Assembly (NCBI RefSeq): GCF_000426525.1 | Contig: NZ_AUFN01000017.1 | Coordinates: 1-64,000 of the forward strand | Length of the DNA stretch: 64,000 nt | Direction: 5' to 3' | From: Nocardioides alkalitolerans DSM 16699 | Lineage (GTDB): Bacteria > Actinomycetota > Actinomycetes > Propionibacteriales > Nocardioidaceae | Shown: positions 38,395 to 46,662 of the stretch, in pieces | How positions within the stretch are numbered: the first letter of the stretch is position 1 | How the letters are laid out: every line of letters begins with the position of its first letter | Program-made: the position numbers and the translations under genes | Notes under the pieces: generated by a model | What the model saw: only the letters and a program-made list of their open reading frames with translations | Told to the model about the DNA's origin: nothing | Database searches by the model: none

Positions 38395-39963
38395 TCAGCG
38401 CACCCGGACGCAGACCATGCCCGTGCCGGGGGACACGTCGGCGCCGCGCACGGCGTACCAGCGGACCCACGCGTAGCCGTACGAGGTGCGGAAGGAGTGG
38501 AGGGGCGTGGCCGACAGCGGCCCGACGGGCCGGAAGCCGGCCGCCGACGGCTTCGTGGTGCAGTTCGTCGCCGCGTGCCAGTAGAGCTGGTAGCCGGTCG
38601 CGCCGGTCACGCGCTGCGCGCTGGAGGTGACCACGTCGGCCTTCGTGGACGTCGCCGTCGTGCCCTGTACGCCGGGCAGGGGAGCGGGCACGGCGAACGG
38701 CACGGTGATCACCGGGGCCCGTACCCCGCGGGCCGACGTGATGACCCGGACGTCGTACCGCGTGCTCGCGCTCGCGCCGGTGAAAGTGGCGGTGCTGCCC
38801 CGGACGGTCGCCGGGAGCCAGGTCGACGGGCGGGCGCGGTCGCGCACGAACACCTCGATCCGGTCCGCCCACGGGTCGGTGGCGACCGTGAACGTGATGA
38901 CCCTCGCCGAGGGCGCGATGCGCACCGTCGGCGCCTTCAGGCGGATCGGGCGCAGGACCCCCAGGTCGACCATGCCCTCGGCGACGGCCCGGGCGATGCG
39001 CACCTCGCCCTCGGCGTTCGGGTGCAGGCTGTCCCAGGTGTGGACGCCCTTCTGGTAGACCGCCGGGGCCGGAGCGACCCGGGCCCGTGCCTCGGGGGTG
39101 TCGAGCCGCGCGGCGATGCCGCCGAGGAGCCGGGTGAACTCCGGCACGCCGGCCACCCACGTCTGCGTCGGCGGCGCGATGAGGATGTCGAGCTCGGGGT
39201 TGGCCGTCCGCATCTCGACGAGGCGCTGCTCCATGAGCTGCGCGGTGGCCGCCGGGGTCGCGCCCATCAGCATGTCGTTGACGCCGAGCGCCATCACGAC
39301 GGTGTCGACGTCGTACTGCGTGGTCCACCCCGCGATGCCGGGGATGTCCGACAGCTTGAGGCCCCACTTGGAGGCGTGGTCCTGGTCGAAGCCCGGCACC
39401 CTGTAGCCGTCGGCGTAGTGCGTGATCGAGCCGTCCGGAGCCTTGTAGCGCAGGCCGTTCCACGGGCCGACGAAGTCGAAGGCGACGCCCTGCGCGGTGA
39501 GGTACTGCCAGAAGCGGTAGCGCCACGTGTAGTCGCCGCGCGAGCCCTGGGTCACGGAGTCGCCCAGGATCATGATGTTCAGCGGCGACGCCGGCGTCGG
39601 CGGGGTCGACCGGGGCGCCGGGGTGGCGGGCGCGCTCGGGCCGACCCGTGGGGCCGCGGTCGCGGGCGTCTCGGCCGGCGCGGGGGTCTCGGTGGTCCCG
39701 GGGAGCTCGGCCGGCGCGTCGGTGGACGGCTCGACGGGACCGCCCGGTGCGGTCGGGCCAGCCGTCGGGCCGGCGGTCGGGCCGGCGGTCGGGCCAGCGG
39801 TCGGGCCAGCGGTCGGGCCAGCGGTCGGGCCGGACGTCGCAGCCGGCGGCGCGGTGTCGTCGGCGCTGGCGGGAACGGTGACGCCGACGAGGGCGACGAG
39901 GAGGGCGGGCGCGAGCATCGTCGACGCTCGCGTGCGGAGGCGCAGGGACAAGGGGATCACCAT
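38395..39963 (-). CDS. Secreted SGNH hydrolase with GPTA repeat linker and Fn3-like domain
   Basis: A 522-residue protein. There is a signal peptide with LAPALLVALVGVTVPASA, then a Pro/Thr/Ala linker with seven GPTA units (about residues 45-72). The SGNH domain has IMILGDSVTQGSRGDY (Ser), VVMALGVNDML (Asn) and WDSLHPNAEGEV (Asp/His). The C-terminal region from about 345 looks like one or two beta-sandwich (Fn3-like) domains with RGSTATFTGASASTRYDVRV. Predicted extracellular esterase acting on acetylated wall or glycan polymers. Length of the linker may vary between strains. Confidence 0.85.
   Translation of the reverse strand: MVIPLSLRLRTRASTMLAPALLVALVGVTVPASADDTAPPAATSGPTAGPTAGPTAGPTAGPTAGPTAGPTAPGGPVEPSTDAPAELPGTTETPAPAETPATAAPRVGPSAPATPAPRSTPPTPASPLNIMILGDSVTQGSRGDYTWRYRFWQYLTAQGVAFDFVGPWNGLRYKAPDGSITHYADGYRVPGFDQDHASKWGLKLSDIPGIAGWTTQYDVDTVVMALGVNDMLMGATPAATAQLMEQRLVEMRTANPELDILIAPPTQTWVAGVPEFTRLLGGIAARLDTPEARARVAPAPAVYQKGVHTWDSLHPNAEGEVRIARAVAEGMVDLGVLRPIRLKAPTVRIAPSARVITFTVATDPWADRIEVFVRDRARPSTWLPATVRGSTATFTGASASTRYDVRVITSARGVRAPVITVPFAVPAPLPGVQGTTATSTKADVVTSSAQRVTGATGYQLYWHAATNCTTKPSAAGFRPVGPLSATPLHSFRTSYGYAWVRWYAVRGADVSPGTGMVCVRVR
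39751..39834. repeat. 12-bp tandem repeat (about seven units) encoding GPTA
   Basis: The unit GGGCCAGCGGTC (or GGGCCGGCGGTC) is repeated about seven times with few changes, each adding one GPTA to the linker of the SGNH protein. As multiples of three are gained or lost, the frame is preserved. Confidence 0.9.
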
Positions 39964-40090
39964 CAGGAGAGGCGGGCGGGTGGCCGGTCAGACCTCCCGA
40001 AGCCTCTCCGTGGACCAGGCGCGCGCGATGTCTGCGCACACCCTCTCAAGTCCAGCCGCAGTTCGTTGAACTTTCGCCCAACTCCAGGGG

Positions 40091-40342
40091 TCAGCTCGCC
40101 GGTACGGCGGGGCGCATGCGGGTCTCGGTGGCCGCCGAGGGCTGCACCGTCTCGACCACGCGGCCCGAGCGGCCCTCCAGGATCTCGATCGGCTCGCCGA
40201 TCCTGTCGGCCGTCGTGCGGGCCACGCGCTGGGCGATGTCGAGAGTCAGCTGGCCCAGCAGGTCGTTCGACGACCCACGCGCAGGAGGGTAGGTCTCGGG
40301 GCGGTCGATGAACCGCAGCTCGTACGTCACTCCTTCACCCAA
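40091..40342 (-). CDS. Small hypothetical protein
   Basis: An 83-residue ORF with no Cys or membrane segment, rich in charged residues (FIDRPETYPPAR, LTLDIAQRVARTTADRIGEP). Start is uncertain: TTG at 40342 has a close GAGGTG, while GTG at 40330 overlaps an AAGGAG. No family recognised. A competing frame on the other strand is a shadow of the SGNH gene region. Confidence 0.5.
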   Translation of the reverse strand: MGEGVTYELRFIDRPETYPPARGSSNDLLGQLTLDIAQRVARTTADRIGEPIEILEGRSGRVVETVQPSAATETRMRPAVPAS

Positions 40343-40412
40343 GCACCTCGACGTTGCGATCGCGAACGTGGGTCGAGCGGCTCACCCCTGGGGGCGGGAT
40401 GACCTGGACGGA

Positions 40413-40634
40413 TCAGCGCCGGGACGAGGAGCCGTCGGAGAACCACAGGAACCCGCAGGCAGCGACGACCGCGGCCCAGACCCCCACGACGGGCAGGTCG
40501 CTCACGTGCAGGCCGTGCGAGGGCGTGAACGACATCAGCACCCGCCCCGACCACGGACCCTCACGGGTCACGAGCAGCAGCGCCATCCACGACGACGCCG
40601 CGACGATCAGGAGCAGGGCGGCGCGTCGGAGCAT
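40413..40634 (-). CDS. Small two-helix membrane protein
   Basis: The 73-residue protein has hydrophobic segments at about residues 4-21 and 45-65 separated by SFTPSHGLHVSDLPV, ending in SSSRR. No ribosome site is obvious, and no family is recognised. It could be a real small membrane protein of unknown function. Confidence 0.5.
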   Translation of the reverse strand: MLRRAALLLIVAASSWMALLLVTREGPWSGRVLMSFTPSHGLHVSDLPVVGVWAAVVAACGFLWFSDGSSSRR

Positions 40635-40736
40635 GCGGAGAAACGTACGTCGTGACGCCCCGCGGATCGACGCATCCGCCGGTGATGTCGCGCGGTCGCT
40701 CGGTGAGGTGCGTCTCAGTCGTCAACCACCCCTCCG

Positions 40737-40774
40737 GGTGTCATGGCACCGACCCCACTTCGACGTCATGACAC
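40737..40774. promoter_or_regulatory. Paired operator-like palindromes upstream of first RHH gene
   Basis: Site A is GGTGTCATGGCACC (40737-40750, one mismatched pair). Site B centres on GTCATGAC (40765-40772). Their centres are 25 bases apart. The same arrangement recurs before the next paralogue, which supports a functional operator. Confidence 0.65.
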
Positions 40775-40793
40775 GCCTCCCCACACTCTCCGC

Positions 40794-40940
40794 ATGACTG
40801 GTAGAGGCACCACACGCAGGACGGTCCGTGTGCCCGATCCTCTGTGGAATCATGCGCTCGCCGTCGCGGAACGGCGCGGCGAGACTCTCTCGGACGTGAT
40901 CCGGCGAGCCCTCGAGGAGTACCTCGCGAAGCACGCCTGA
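40794..40940 (+). CDS. Ribbon-helix-helix (Arc/CopG) protein 1
   Basis: The 48-residue protein shows an N-terminal beta strand (TRRTVRVPDPLW) and two helices (ALAVAERRGETLSDVIRRAL), the RHH fold used by Arc, ParD and CopG repressors. It is a close paralogue of the next gene and shares the ending EEYLAKHA. No toxin gene follows, so it is an orphan regulator rather than a proven antitoxin. Confidence 0.8.
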   Translation: MTGRGTTRRTVRVPDPLWNHALAVAERRGETLSDVIRRALEEYLAKHA

Positions 40941-40960
40941 GCCGCACCGTCGACGACCGG

Positions 40961-40997
40961 GTGTCGTGACACCTCTGCCCGACGTGTGTCATGACAC
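40961..40997. promoter_or_regulatory. Paired operator-like palindromes upstream of second RHH gene
   Basis: GGTGTCGTGACACC (40961-40974) and GTGTCATGACAC (40986-40997, a perfect 12-bp palindrome) lie 24 bases centre to centre. This mirrors the sites at 40737-40774 and places an operator in front of each paralogue. Confidence 0.7.
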
Positions 40998-41017
40998 AGG
41001 TTCCGACAATCTGCGCC

Positions 41018-41164
41018 ATGCCCAGCCGCGGGACCACCCGTAGAACCATTCGAGTCCCCGACCATCTGTGGGTCTCGGCGCTCGCCGCCGCCGAGAAGCG
41101 CGGGGAGACGCTCTCCGACGTCATCCGTCGTGCCCTCGAGGAGTACGCCGAGAAGCACGACTGA
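41018..41164 (+). CDS. Ribbon-helix-helix (Arc/CopG) protein 2
   Basis: The 48-residue protein MPSRGTTRRTIRVPDHLW...GETLSDVIRRALEEYAEKHD differs from the protein at 40794-40940 at about a dozen positions. It has the same beta-helix-helix layout. Tandem duplication of gene plus operator is clear. Likely a DNA-binding homodimer, possibly cross-regulating its twin. Confidence 0.8.
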   Translation: MPSRGTTRRTIRVPDHLWVSALAAAEKRGETLSDVIRRALEEYAEKHD

Positions 41165-41203
41165 TCCCGGGTCCGTCCTGCCGGTGGTGCCGCGCGAACG
41201 CGA

Positions 41204-41236
41204 GAGCGCCCGCCCCGCAGTGCGGGACGGGCGCTC
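41204..41236. terminator. Hairpin between RHH gene and mscL
   Basis: A near-perfect 16-bp stem (GAGCGCCCGCCCCGCA with TGCGGGACGGGCGCTC, one mismatch) lies between the convergent RHH gene 2 and mscL and can end both transcripts. Confidence 0.75.
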
Positions 41237-41250
41237 GTGAGGGGCTCGCC

Positions 41251-41607
41251 TCAGAGGTGCTTGGCCTGGCCGGCCGCGAGCAGGTCGCGGATCTCCTGGA
41301 GGAGCCGGACGTCCTCCGGCGTGCCGGGCTGCGGGCTCGGGAAGTACTTCTCCTTCGCCTTCGTGTAGGGCAGCACGATGAGGAAGTAGACGACGGCCGC
41401 GAGGATCACGAACGAGATGGTCGCGTTCATGAATGCGCCGAAGGTGTTCGCCTTGTTGGTGAACACGTCCTCGACGCCCTTGGGCAGCTGGGCGGTCAAC
41501 CAGTTCGTGAAGGTCGACACGACCGCGCCGAACGCCGTACCGATGATGACGGCCACCGCGAGGTCGATGAGGTTGCCTCGCAGCAGGAAGTTCTTGAAAC
41601 CGGTCAC
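41251..41607 (-). CDS. mscL: Large-conductance mechanosensitive channel
   Basis: The 118-residue protein begins GFKNFLLRGNLIDLAVAVIIGTAFGAVV, the MscL signature. It has a second transmembrane helix at about 66-88 (ISFVILAAVVYFLIVLPYTK) and a charged C-terminal bundle. It opens on hypo-osmotic shock. In M. tuberculosis mscL is near an FmdB gene and the galU-moeA block, as here. Confidence 0.95.
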   Translation of the reverse strand: MTGFKNFLLRGNLIDLAVAVIIGTAFGAVVSTFTNWLTAQLPKGVEDVFTNKANTFGAFMNATISFVILAAVVYFLIVLPYTKAKEKYFPSPQPGTPEDVRLLQEIRDLLAAGQAKHL

Positions 41608-41720
41608 GTGGTGACTCCTTCGTACGGATCCCGAGGCCCCGCGGTGCGGGGCTGCCTGACCCGCACGTTAGACCCTGGCCGCTCGACCGGAGAAGACACC
41701 ACAGGGGTGGGAGGGCGGGG

Positions 41721-41984
41721 TCACGGGAGCGTGGCCGAGGCCCGCACGTCGCCGGTCGCGACGTCGACGACCTCGACGAGCACCCCCGGCCGGTGGAGCG
41801 GCAGCGGCACGCGGGTGACGCCCGTCGTCACCTCCACGTTGAGGAAGGCGCCGTTGCCCGTGGCCGGGTCGGACGCCATCACGAGCGCGTAGAAGGGCTC
41901 GGCGGAGTCGACCACGACGTGGCGGTCCTCGACCACCAGGCCGGGCCCCCGCCGGTCGACCGGCGCGTTCTCCATGAGGGTCAT
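41721..41984 (-). CDS. Small hypothetical protein
   Basis: The 87-residue protein (VVEDRHVVVDSAEPFYALVM, NGAFLNVEVTTGVTRVPLPL) appears to be all beta, with no Cys or membrane segment. ATG 41984 has AGGA about ten bases upstream; ATG 41975 is an alternative. Nothing recognised. Confidence 0.5.
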   Translation of the reverse strand: MTLMENAPVDRRGPGLVVEDRHVVVDSAEPFYALVMASDPATGNGAFLNVEVTTGVTRVPLPLHRPGVLVEVVDVATGDVRASATLP

Positions 41985-42085
41985 ACGACGATGGTCCTGA
42001 CCCCACCTCAAGATCGGCGCAGGGTCGTGTGAACACCTCCGTGGTGCTGCGTTGCGGCCAGGCAACGTGGTCGCGCCGGCGCGCC

Positions 42086-42733
42086 TCAGGGCCGGAAGGC
42101 GACGGTCAGGAAGTCGCGCACCGCGGCCCCGGCGACGTCGTGGGCCTCGCCGGAGGCGACCGCCACCACGACGAGACGACCGGTCGTCGCGCCCGGCTCC
42201 GAGGCGTCGCCGGACTCGGGCAGAGCGACCACCCGGACGTCGCGCCCCACCGTGCGGGTCGACCCGGCCTGCGGGTCGGTGGCCACGAGGTCCACCTCGT
42301 CACCCAGCCGCAGCAGGGCCGCCGTGCCGGGGTCGGGCAGCCGCACCGGTACGGCGACCTGGCCGGGCGCGAGGTCGAGCCCGGCAGTGCCGACGAGGCG
42401 GGCCTCGGTGACGGTCTCGGCGGCCGGCACCGGGCCGGCCAGCACGCGGCCGAGGAGGTCGTCGGGCGCGGGGGAGCGCGCAGGGGCCGCGTCGAGCGGC
42501 ACCGCGACGGTGGTGAGGTCGGCGGCCGCGAGCGTCGTACCGGCCGGGAGGTCACGGGCGGCGACGGTGACCTCGGTGGTGGCGGCTCCGGGGCCGGCGG
42601 CGGCCTGGAGGCCTGCCAGCACGGCGATCGCGACGGCGACCGCGGCGAGGAGGCGACGGTGGAGCAGGAGGCGCCGGCGCGCGCTGCTCAGGGAGCGGCG
42701 CGCGCCGCCGAGCGACGAGGGGCGTGGGTCCAT
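42086..42733 (-). CDS. SAF-domain protein (CpaB/RcpC-like)
   Basis: The 215-residue protein has an N-terminal Arg-rich segment and transmembrane helix (about residues 27-47), followed by a SAF domain (VTVAARDLPAGTTLAAADL) and PGQVAVPVRLPDP. SAF/CpaB proteins act in Flp pilus assembly, but no pilus genes are nearby; in actinobacteria these are often solitary. Predicted membrane-anchored, extracytoplasmic. Confidence 0.8.
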   Translation of the reverse strand: MDPRPSSLGGARRSLSSARRRLLLHRRLLAAVAVAIAVLAGLQAAAGPGAATTEVTVAARDLPAGTTLAAADLTTVAVPLDAAPARSPAPDDLLGRVLAGPVPAAETVTEARLVGTAGLDLAPGQVAVPVRLPDPGTAALLRLGDEVDLVATDPQAGSTRTVGRDVRVVALPESGDASEPGATTGRLVVVAVASGEAHDVAGAAVRDFLTVAFRP

Positions 42734-42785
42734 GGGGCGACGCTAGGCCGGATCGGCCCGGCGCCGCCGCCGTCATCCACAGGGG

Positions 42786-43145
42786 TCAGGCGGGGGTCTT
42801 CGACGACGAGGTGCTCGACGAGCCGCCGGTGCTGCCCGAGCCGCCCGAGCCCTTGTCGCTCGACGACGAGCCCGAGCTCTTCTCGCTCGTGCCGCTGGAC
42901 GAGGAGTCGGACTTCTTCTCCGAGGAGCCGCTCGTGCTCGCTGCGGGGATGTCGCTCGACGAGGTCGTCGAGCGACTGTCGTTGCGGTAGAAGCCCGAGC
43001 CCTTGAACACGACGCCGACCGCGTTGAACAGCTTGCGCAGCCGGCCCTGGCACACGGGGCACTCGGTGAGCGCGTCGTCGCTGAACGACTGGACCTGCTC
43101 GAACGCGTGGCCGCACTCGGTGCAGGCGTACTGGTAGGTGGGCAC
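42786..43145 (-). CDS. FmdB-family zinc-ribbon protein
   Basis: The 119-residue protein has a zinc ribbon (YACTECGHAF, ECPVCQGRL), FNAVGVVFKGSGFYRNDSR, and a Ser/Gly/Lys low-complexity tail of about 50 residues. GGAGG precedes GTG at 43145. It corresponds to Rv0991c-type proteins, which have been linked to chaperone activity in mycobacteria; function here is not certain. Confidence 0.88.
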   Translation of the reverse strand: MPTYQYACTECGHAFEQVQSFSDDALTECPVCQGRLRKLFNAVGVVFKGSGFYRNDSRSTTSSSDIPAASTSGSSEKKSDSSSSGTSEKSSGSSSSDKGSGGSGSTGGSSSTSSSKTPA

Positions 43146-43279
43146 AGGAACCTCCGGGAGAGCTGAGCTGACGTGGAGCCCGGGGCGTCGACCGCGGTGG
43201 CGGTGCTGGCACTCTCGGGACTCGACTGCCAATGGTACGTCGTGCCTGGCGCCGGGGTGGAGCGGGCGGCGGATCGGGG

Positions 43280-43921
43280 TCAGTGACGCGCGTCGACCCG
43301 ACCGGCGCCGGTGAGCGCCGCGTGCACCGGGAGGTCGTGGGCCTCGCTCGGCACGTCGAGGCCGACCTCGTCGTCGTGGAGGAGCACGAGGAGGGGAGGG
43401 GCGGGCCCGTCCGACGGCAGGTCGGCGAGAGCACGGTCGTAGGCGCCGCCGCCGCGGCCGAGCCGCATCCCCGTCGGCGACATCGCGAGCCCGGGCAGCA
43501 GCACGACGTCGGCGGCCGCCAGCCCGTCGGGCTCCGGCTCGCCGGTCGGCTCCCGCAGGCCGCGGTCGGTGGTCACGAGGTCGCCCCGCCCGCCGTACAC
43601 GCCCCACGTCATCGAGAACCCGGGCCCGAGCAGCGGCAGCAGCACCCGCACGCCGCGCGTGGTCAGCGCGTCGAGGAGGGGGAGGGTGGCGGGCTCGGCG
43701 CCGACCCCGACGTACGCCGCGACGCAGGCCGCCCGACGTACCTCGGCCTGGTCGAGCACGACGGTGGCGAGCTGCTCGCCGTACGACGCCCGCTCGGCCT
43801 CGCTGCGCGCCTCGCGCCGGGCGAGCACGGTCGCGCGGAGGGCCCGTTTGGCCGCCCGGACCCCGTCCTCGCGGTCACCCCTCGGGAGGGGACCTGGGGA
43901 CGGGGGTTGTGGGGAGGGCAC
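43280..43921 (-). CDS. fthC: 5-formyltetrahydrofolate cyclo-ligase
   Basis: The 213-residue protein contains AAKRALRATVLARREA, VAAYVGVGAEPATLPLLDAL and the family motif GRGGGAYDRAL. It converts 5-formyl-THF to 5,10-methenyl-THF using ATP. The GTG start is only 23 bases from the divergent UGPase start, so its promoter may lie inside the neighbour. Confidence 0.88.
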   Translation of the reverse strand: MPSPQPPSPGPLPRGDREDGVRAAKRALRATVLARREARSEAERASYGEQLATVVLDQAEVRRAACVAAYVGVGAEPATLPLLDALTTRGVRVLLPLLGPGFSMTWGVYGGRGDLVTTDRGLREPTGEPEPDGLAAADVVLLPGLAMSPTGMRLGRGGGAYDRALADLPSDGPAPPLLVLLHDDEVGLDVPSEAHDLPVHAALTGAGRVDARH

Positions 43922-43944
43922 CGCACAAGCCTACGATCGCGCCC

Positions 43945-45324
43945 ATGGGGAGCCCTGGCCTGCACGCAGCCCGCACGAAGATGGTCGACGCCGGCGTCGA
44001 CGACACCGCGATCGAGGTGTTCTCGCACTACTACCGGCTGCTGGAGCACGGCGAGACCGGCATGATCGCGGAGGACACGATCGAGCCGCTGGACATGCCG
44101 GCCCTGGCCGACGTGGAGGTGGCCGACGACGTCGCCGCCGAGGCGCTCTCGAAGACCGCCGTCATCAAGCTCAACGGCGGCCTCGGCACGTCGATGGGCA
44201 TGGACCGCGCGAAGTCGCTGCTCTGCGTGCGCCGCGGCCTGTCGTTCCTCGACATCATCGCCCGCCAGATCCTGCACCTGCGCAGCCAGTACGACGCGAA
44301 GCTGCCGCTGCTTCTGATGAACAGCTTCCGCACCTCCTCCGACACGATGGCCGCGCTGGAGCGCTACGACGACCTGCCGCTGAGCGAGCTGCCGCTCGAG
44401 TTCGTGCAGAGCAAGGAGCCCAAGCTCCGCGCCAGCGACCTCACGCCCGTCGACTTCGCCGAGGACCCCGACCTCGAGTGGTGCCCGCCCGGCCACGGCG
44501 ACATCTACCCGGCGCTGCTCGGCTCGGGCCTGCTCGACGAGCTGCTCGACGCGGGCTACCGCTACGTCTTCGTGTCGAACTCCGACAACCTCGGCGCCGT
44601 GCCCGACCCGCGGGTGGCCGGCTGGTTCGCCGAGTCGGGCGCGCCGTTCGCGATCGAGGCGGTCCGCCGCACGGCGTCCGACAAGAAGGGCGGCCACTTC
44701 GCCCGCCGCAAGAGCGACGGCCGCATCGTGCTGCGCGAGTCGGCGCAGACCCGCGACGAGGACCAGTCGGCCCTCGCCGACCTCGACCGCCACCGCTACA
44801 TGTCGACCAACAACCTCTGGTTCGACCTGGCCGCGATGAAGAAGACGCTCACCGAGCGCGAGGGCGTGCTCGGCCTCCCGCTGATCCGCAACGTCAAGAC
44901 GGTCGACCCCGCCGACAGCTCCACCGAGAAGGTCGTGCAGATCGAGACCGCCATGGGCGCCGCGATCGAGGTCTTCGACGGAGCGGTGACGATCGAGGTC
45001 GGCCGTGACCGCTTCATCCCGGTGAAGACGACCAACGACCTGCTCGTGCTGCGCAGCGACATCTACGCCATCGGCCAGGACTTCGTGCTCGACCAGGTGG
45101 CCACCGACGTGCCGTTCGTCGACCTCGACGGGTCGTTCTACAAGCTCGTCGGCGACTTCGACCGCCGCTTCCCCGAGGGCGCCCCGTCGCTCAAGGACGC
45201 CGAGACCTTCCGCGTGCGCGGCGACTGGACGTTCAAGAAGGACGTGAAGGTCGTCGGAGCGGTGGAGCTCGAGGAGGGTACGTCGGCCCAGCGTGTGGAG
45301 CCGGGTACCGTCCTCGGGAGCTGA
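43945..45324 (+). CDS. UTP-glucose-1-phosphate uridylyltransferase (eukaryotic-type UGPase)
   Basis: The 459-residue enzyme belongs to the UDPGP family, not the GalU family. It has KLNGGLGTSMGMDRAKSLL (nucleotide loop), LLMNSFRTSSDT, FVSNSDNLGAVPD, and FIPVKTTNDLLVLRSD. It makes UDP-glucose, the precursor for Ugd and glycan synthesis. It starts the plus-strand block with moeA, moaC and mog. Confidence 0.93.
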   Translation: MGSPGLHAARTKMVDAGVDDTAIEVFSHYYRLLEHGETGMIAEDTIEPLDMPALADVEVADDVAAEALSKTAVIKLNGGLGTSMGMDRAKSLLCVRRGLSFLDIIARQILHLRSQYDAKLPLLLMNSFRTSSDTMAALERYDDLPLSELPLEFVQSKEPKLRASDLTPVDFAEDPDLEWCPPGHGDIYPALLGSGLLDELLDAGYRYVFVSNSDNLGAVPDPRVAGWFAESGAPFAIEAVRRTASDKKGGHFARRKSDGRIVLRESAQTRDEDQSALADLDRHRYMSTNNLWFDLAAMKKTLTEREGVLGLPLIRNVKTVDPADSSTEKVVQIETAMGAAIEVFDGAVTIEVGRDRFIPVKTTNDLLVLRSDIYAIGQDFVLDQVATDVPFVDLDGSFYKLVGDFDRRFPEGAPSLKDAETFRVRGDWTFKKDVKVVGAVELEEGTSAQRVEPGTVLGS

Positions 45325-45391
45325 ATCCCGACCCGGCCGCCCGATCCCCCCGGCGGCCTCCTGGACGTACCGAGGAGCCGAGAAGACCACG

Positions 45392-46651
45392 ATGGCTGAT
45401 CCGACCCCCCTGACCGGCGTACCCGAGTTCTTCGAGCGGGTCATCGAGGGTGTCCGGACGCTCCCGGCGATGTCGCAGCCGCTCCTCGAGTGCATCGGTC
45501 TCGCCTGCGCCGAGGACGTCACCGCCGACGTGGCCCTGCCCTCCTTCGACAACGCCGCCATGGACGGCTACGCCGTCGTGCTCGCCGACCTCGAGGGCGC
45601 GACGGAGGACACCCCCGTCCAGCTGCCCGTGATCGGCGAGATCGGCGCCGGCCAGGCCCGGATCATGGCGCTCAGCCCCGGCACGACCGCCAAGATCATG
45701 ACCGGCGCGCCCGTGCCCGCCGGCAGCGACGCCGTCGTGCCCTACGAGTGGACCGACCGCGGCGTCGCCCAGGTGCGCATCGGTCGCGCCCCCACCCCGC
45801 TCCAGCACATCCGCCACGCGGGCGAGGACGTGCGGGCCGGCGAGATCGTCGTCTCCGCCGGCACCGTCATCGGGCCGCGCCACATCGGGCTGCTCGCCGC
45901 CATCGGCCGCTCCCACCTGCTCGTGCGCCCGCGCCCGCGCGTGGTCGTCATCTCGACCGGCTCCGAGCTGCGCGACCCGGGCTCCGCGATCGGCCACGAC
46001 TCCATCTACGACGGCAACTCCTGGATGCTCGCCGCGGCCGCCCGCGCCGCCGGGGCCAAGGCCTTCCGCGTCGGCATCGTGCAGGACGAGCCCCACGCCT
46101 TCCTCGAGGCCCTCAGCGACCAGCTCGTGCGCGCCGACCTCATCGTCACCAGCGGCGGCGTCAGCGCCGGCGACTTCGACGTGGTCAAGGAGGCGCTGAG
46201 CGCCTACGGCTCCATGTGGTTCGGCTCGGTCGCCATGCAGCCCGGCAAGCCGCAGGGCTTCGGCCTCGTCGGCGAGGACGGCACCCCGATCATCACGCTG
46301 CCCGGCAACCCGGTCTCGGCGTACGTCTCGTTCGAGGTCTTCGCCCTGCCCGCGATCCGCAAGCTGATGGGCGTCGCGCCGTACGCCCGCCCCCTGCGCC
46401 GCGCCCTGCTCACCCACCCCGTCACCTCCATCCGGGGTCGGCGGCAGTTCCTGCGCGGGGAGTACGTCGTGCCCACCGGCGTCGGCGGCAACGCGGCGCG
46501 CTCGGCGCACGTGACGCCCGTCGGCGGCCCGGGCTCCCACCTCCTGGGCGACTTGGCCGCGTCGAACGCGCTCATCGTCGTGCCCGAGAGCGTGACCCGC
46601 ATCGAGGCCGGCCAGCCCGTGCACGTGCTGGCGCTCGACGAGCAGTTCTGA
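45392..46651 (+). CDS. moeA: Molybdopterin molybdenumtransferase
   Basis: The 419-residue protein has SFDNAAMDGYAVVL, IMTGAPVPAGSDAVVPYEW, STGSELRDPG, TSGGVSAGDFDVVKEAL and LPGNPVSAYVSFEVF. It inserts molybdate into adenylated molybdopterin. GAGGAG lies upstream of ATG 45392. Together with moaC and mog it forms a partial cofactor operon. Confidence 0.95.
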   Translation: MADPTPLTGVPEFFERVIEGVRTLPAMSQPLLECIGLACAEDVTADVALPSFDNAAMDGYAVVLADLEGATEDTPVQLPVIGEIGAGQARIMALSPGTTAKIMTGAPVPAGSDAVVPYEWTDRGVAQVRIGRAPTPLQHIRHAGEDVRAGEIVVSAGTVIGPRHIGLLAAIGRSHLLVRPRPRVVVISTGSELRDPGSAIGHDSIYDGNSWMLAAAARAAGAKAFRVGIVQDEPHAFLEALSDQLVRADLIVTSGGVSAGDFDVVKEALSAYGSMWFGSVAMQPGKPQGFGLVGEDGTPIITLPGNPVSAYVSFEVFALPAIRKLMGVAPYARPLRRALLTHPVTSIRGRRQFLRGEYVVPTGVGGNAARSAHVTPVGGPGSHLLGDLAASNALIVVPESVTRIEAGQPVHVLALDEQF

Positions 46652-46662
46652 GAGGACCGGCC

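Noticed and set aside
39751..39834. CRISPR or non-coding satellite
   Set aside because: The repeat is in frame inside a signal-peptide protein and encodes GPTA units.
40794..41164. Toxin-antitoxin module
   Set aside because: Two RHH proteins are present but no toxin ORF follows either; the next gene is mscL on the other strand.
43663..45561. Minus-strand frame of 632 codons opposite UGPase
   Set aside because: It overlaps fthC and UGPase, both with full family signatures; composition is that of a shadow frame.
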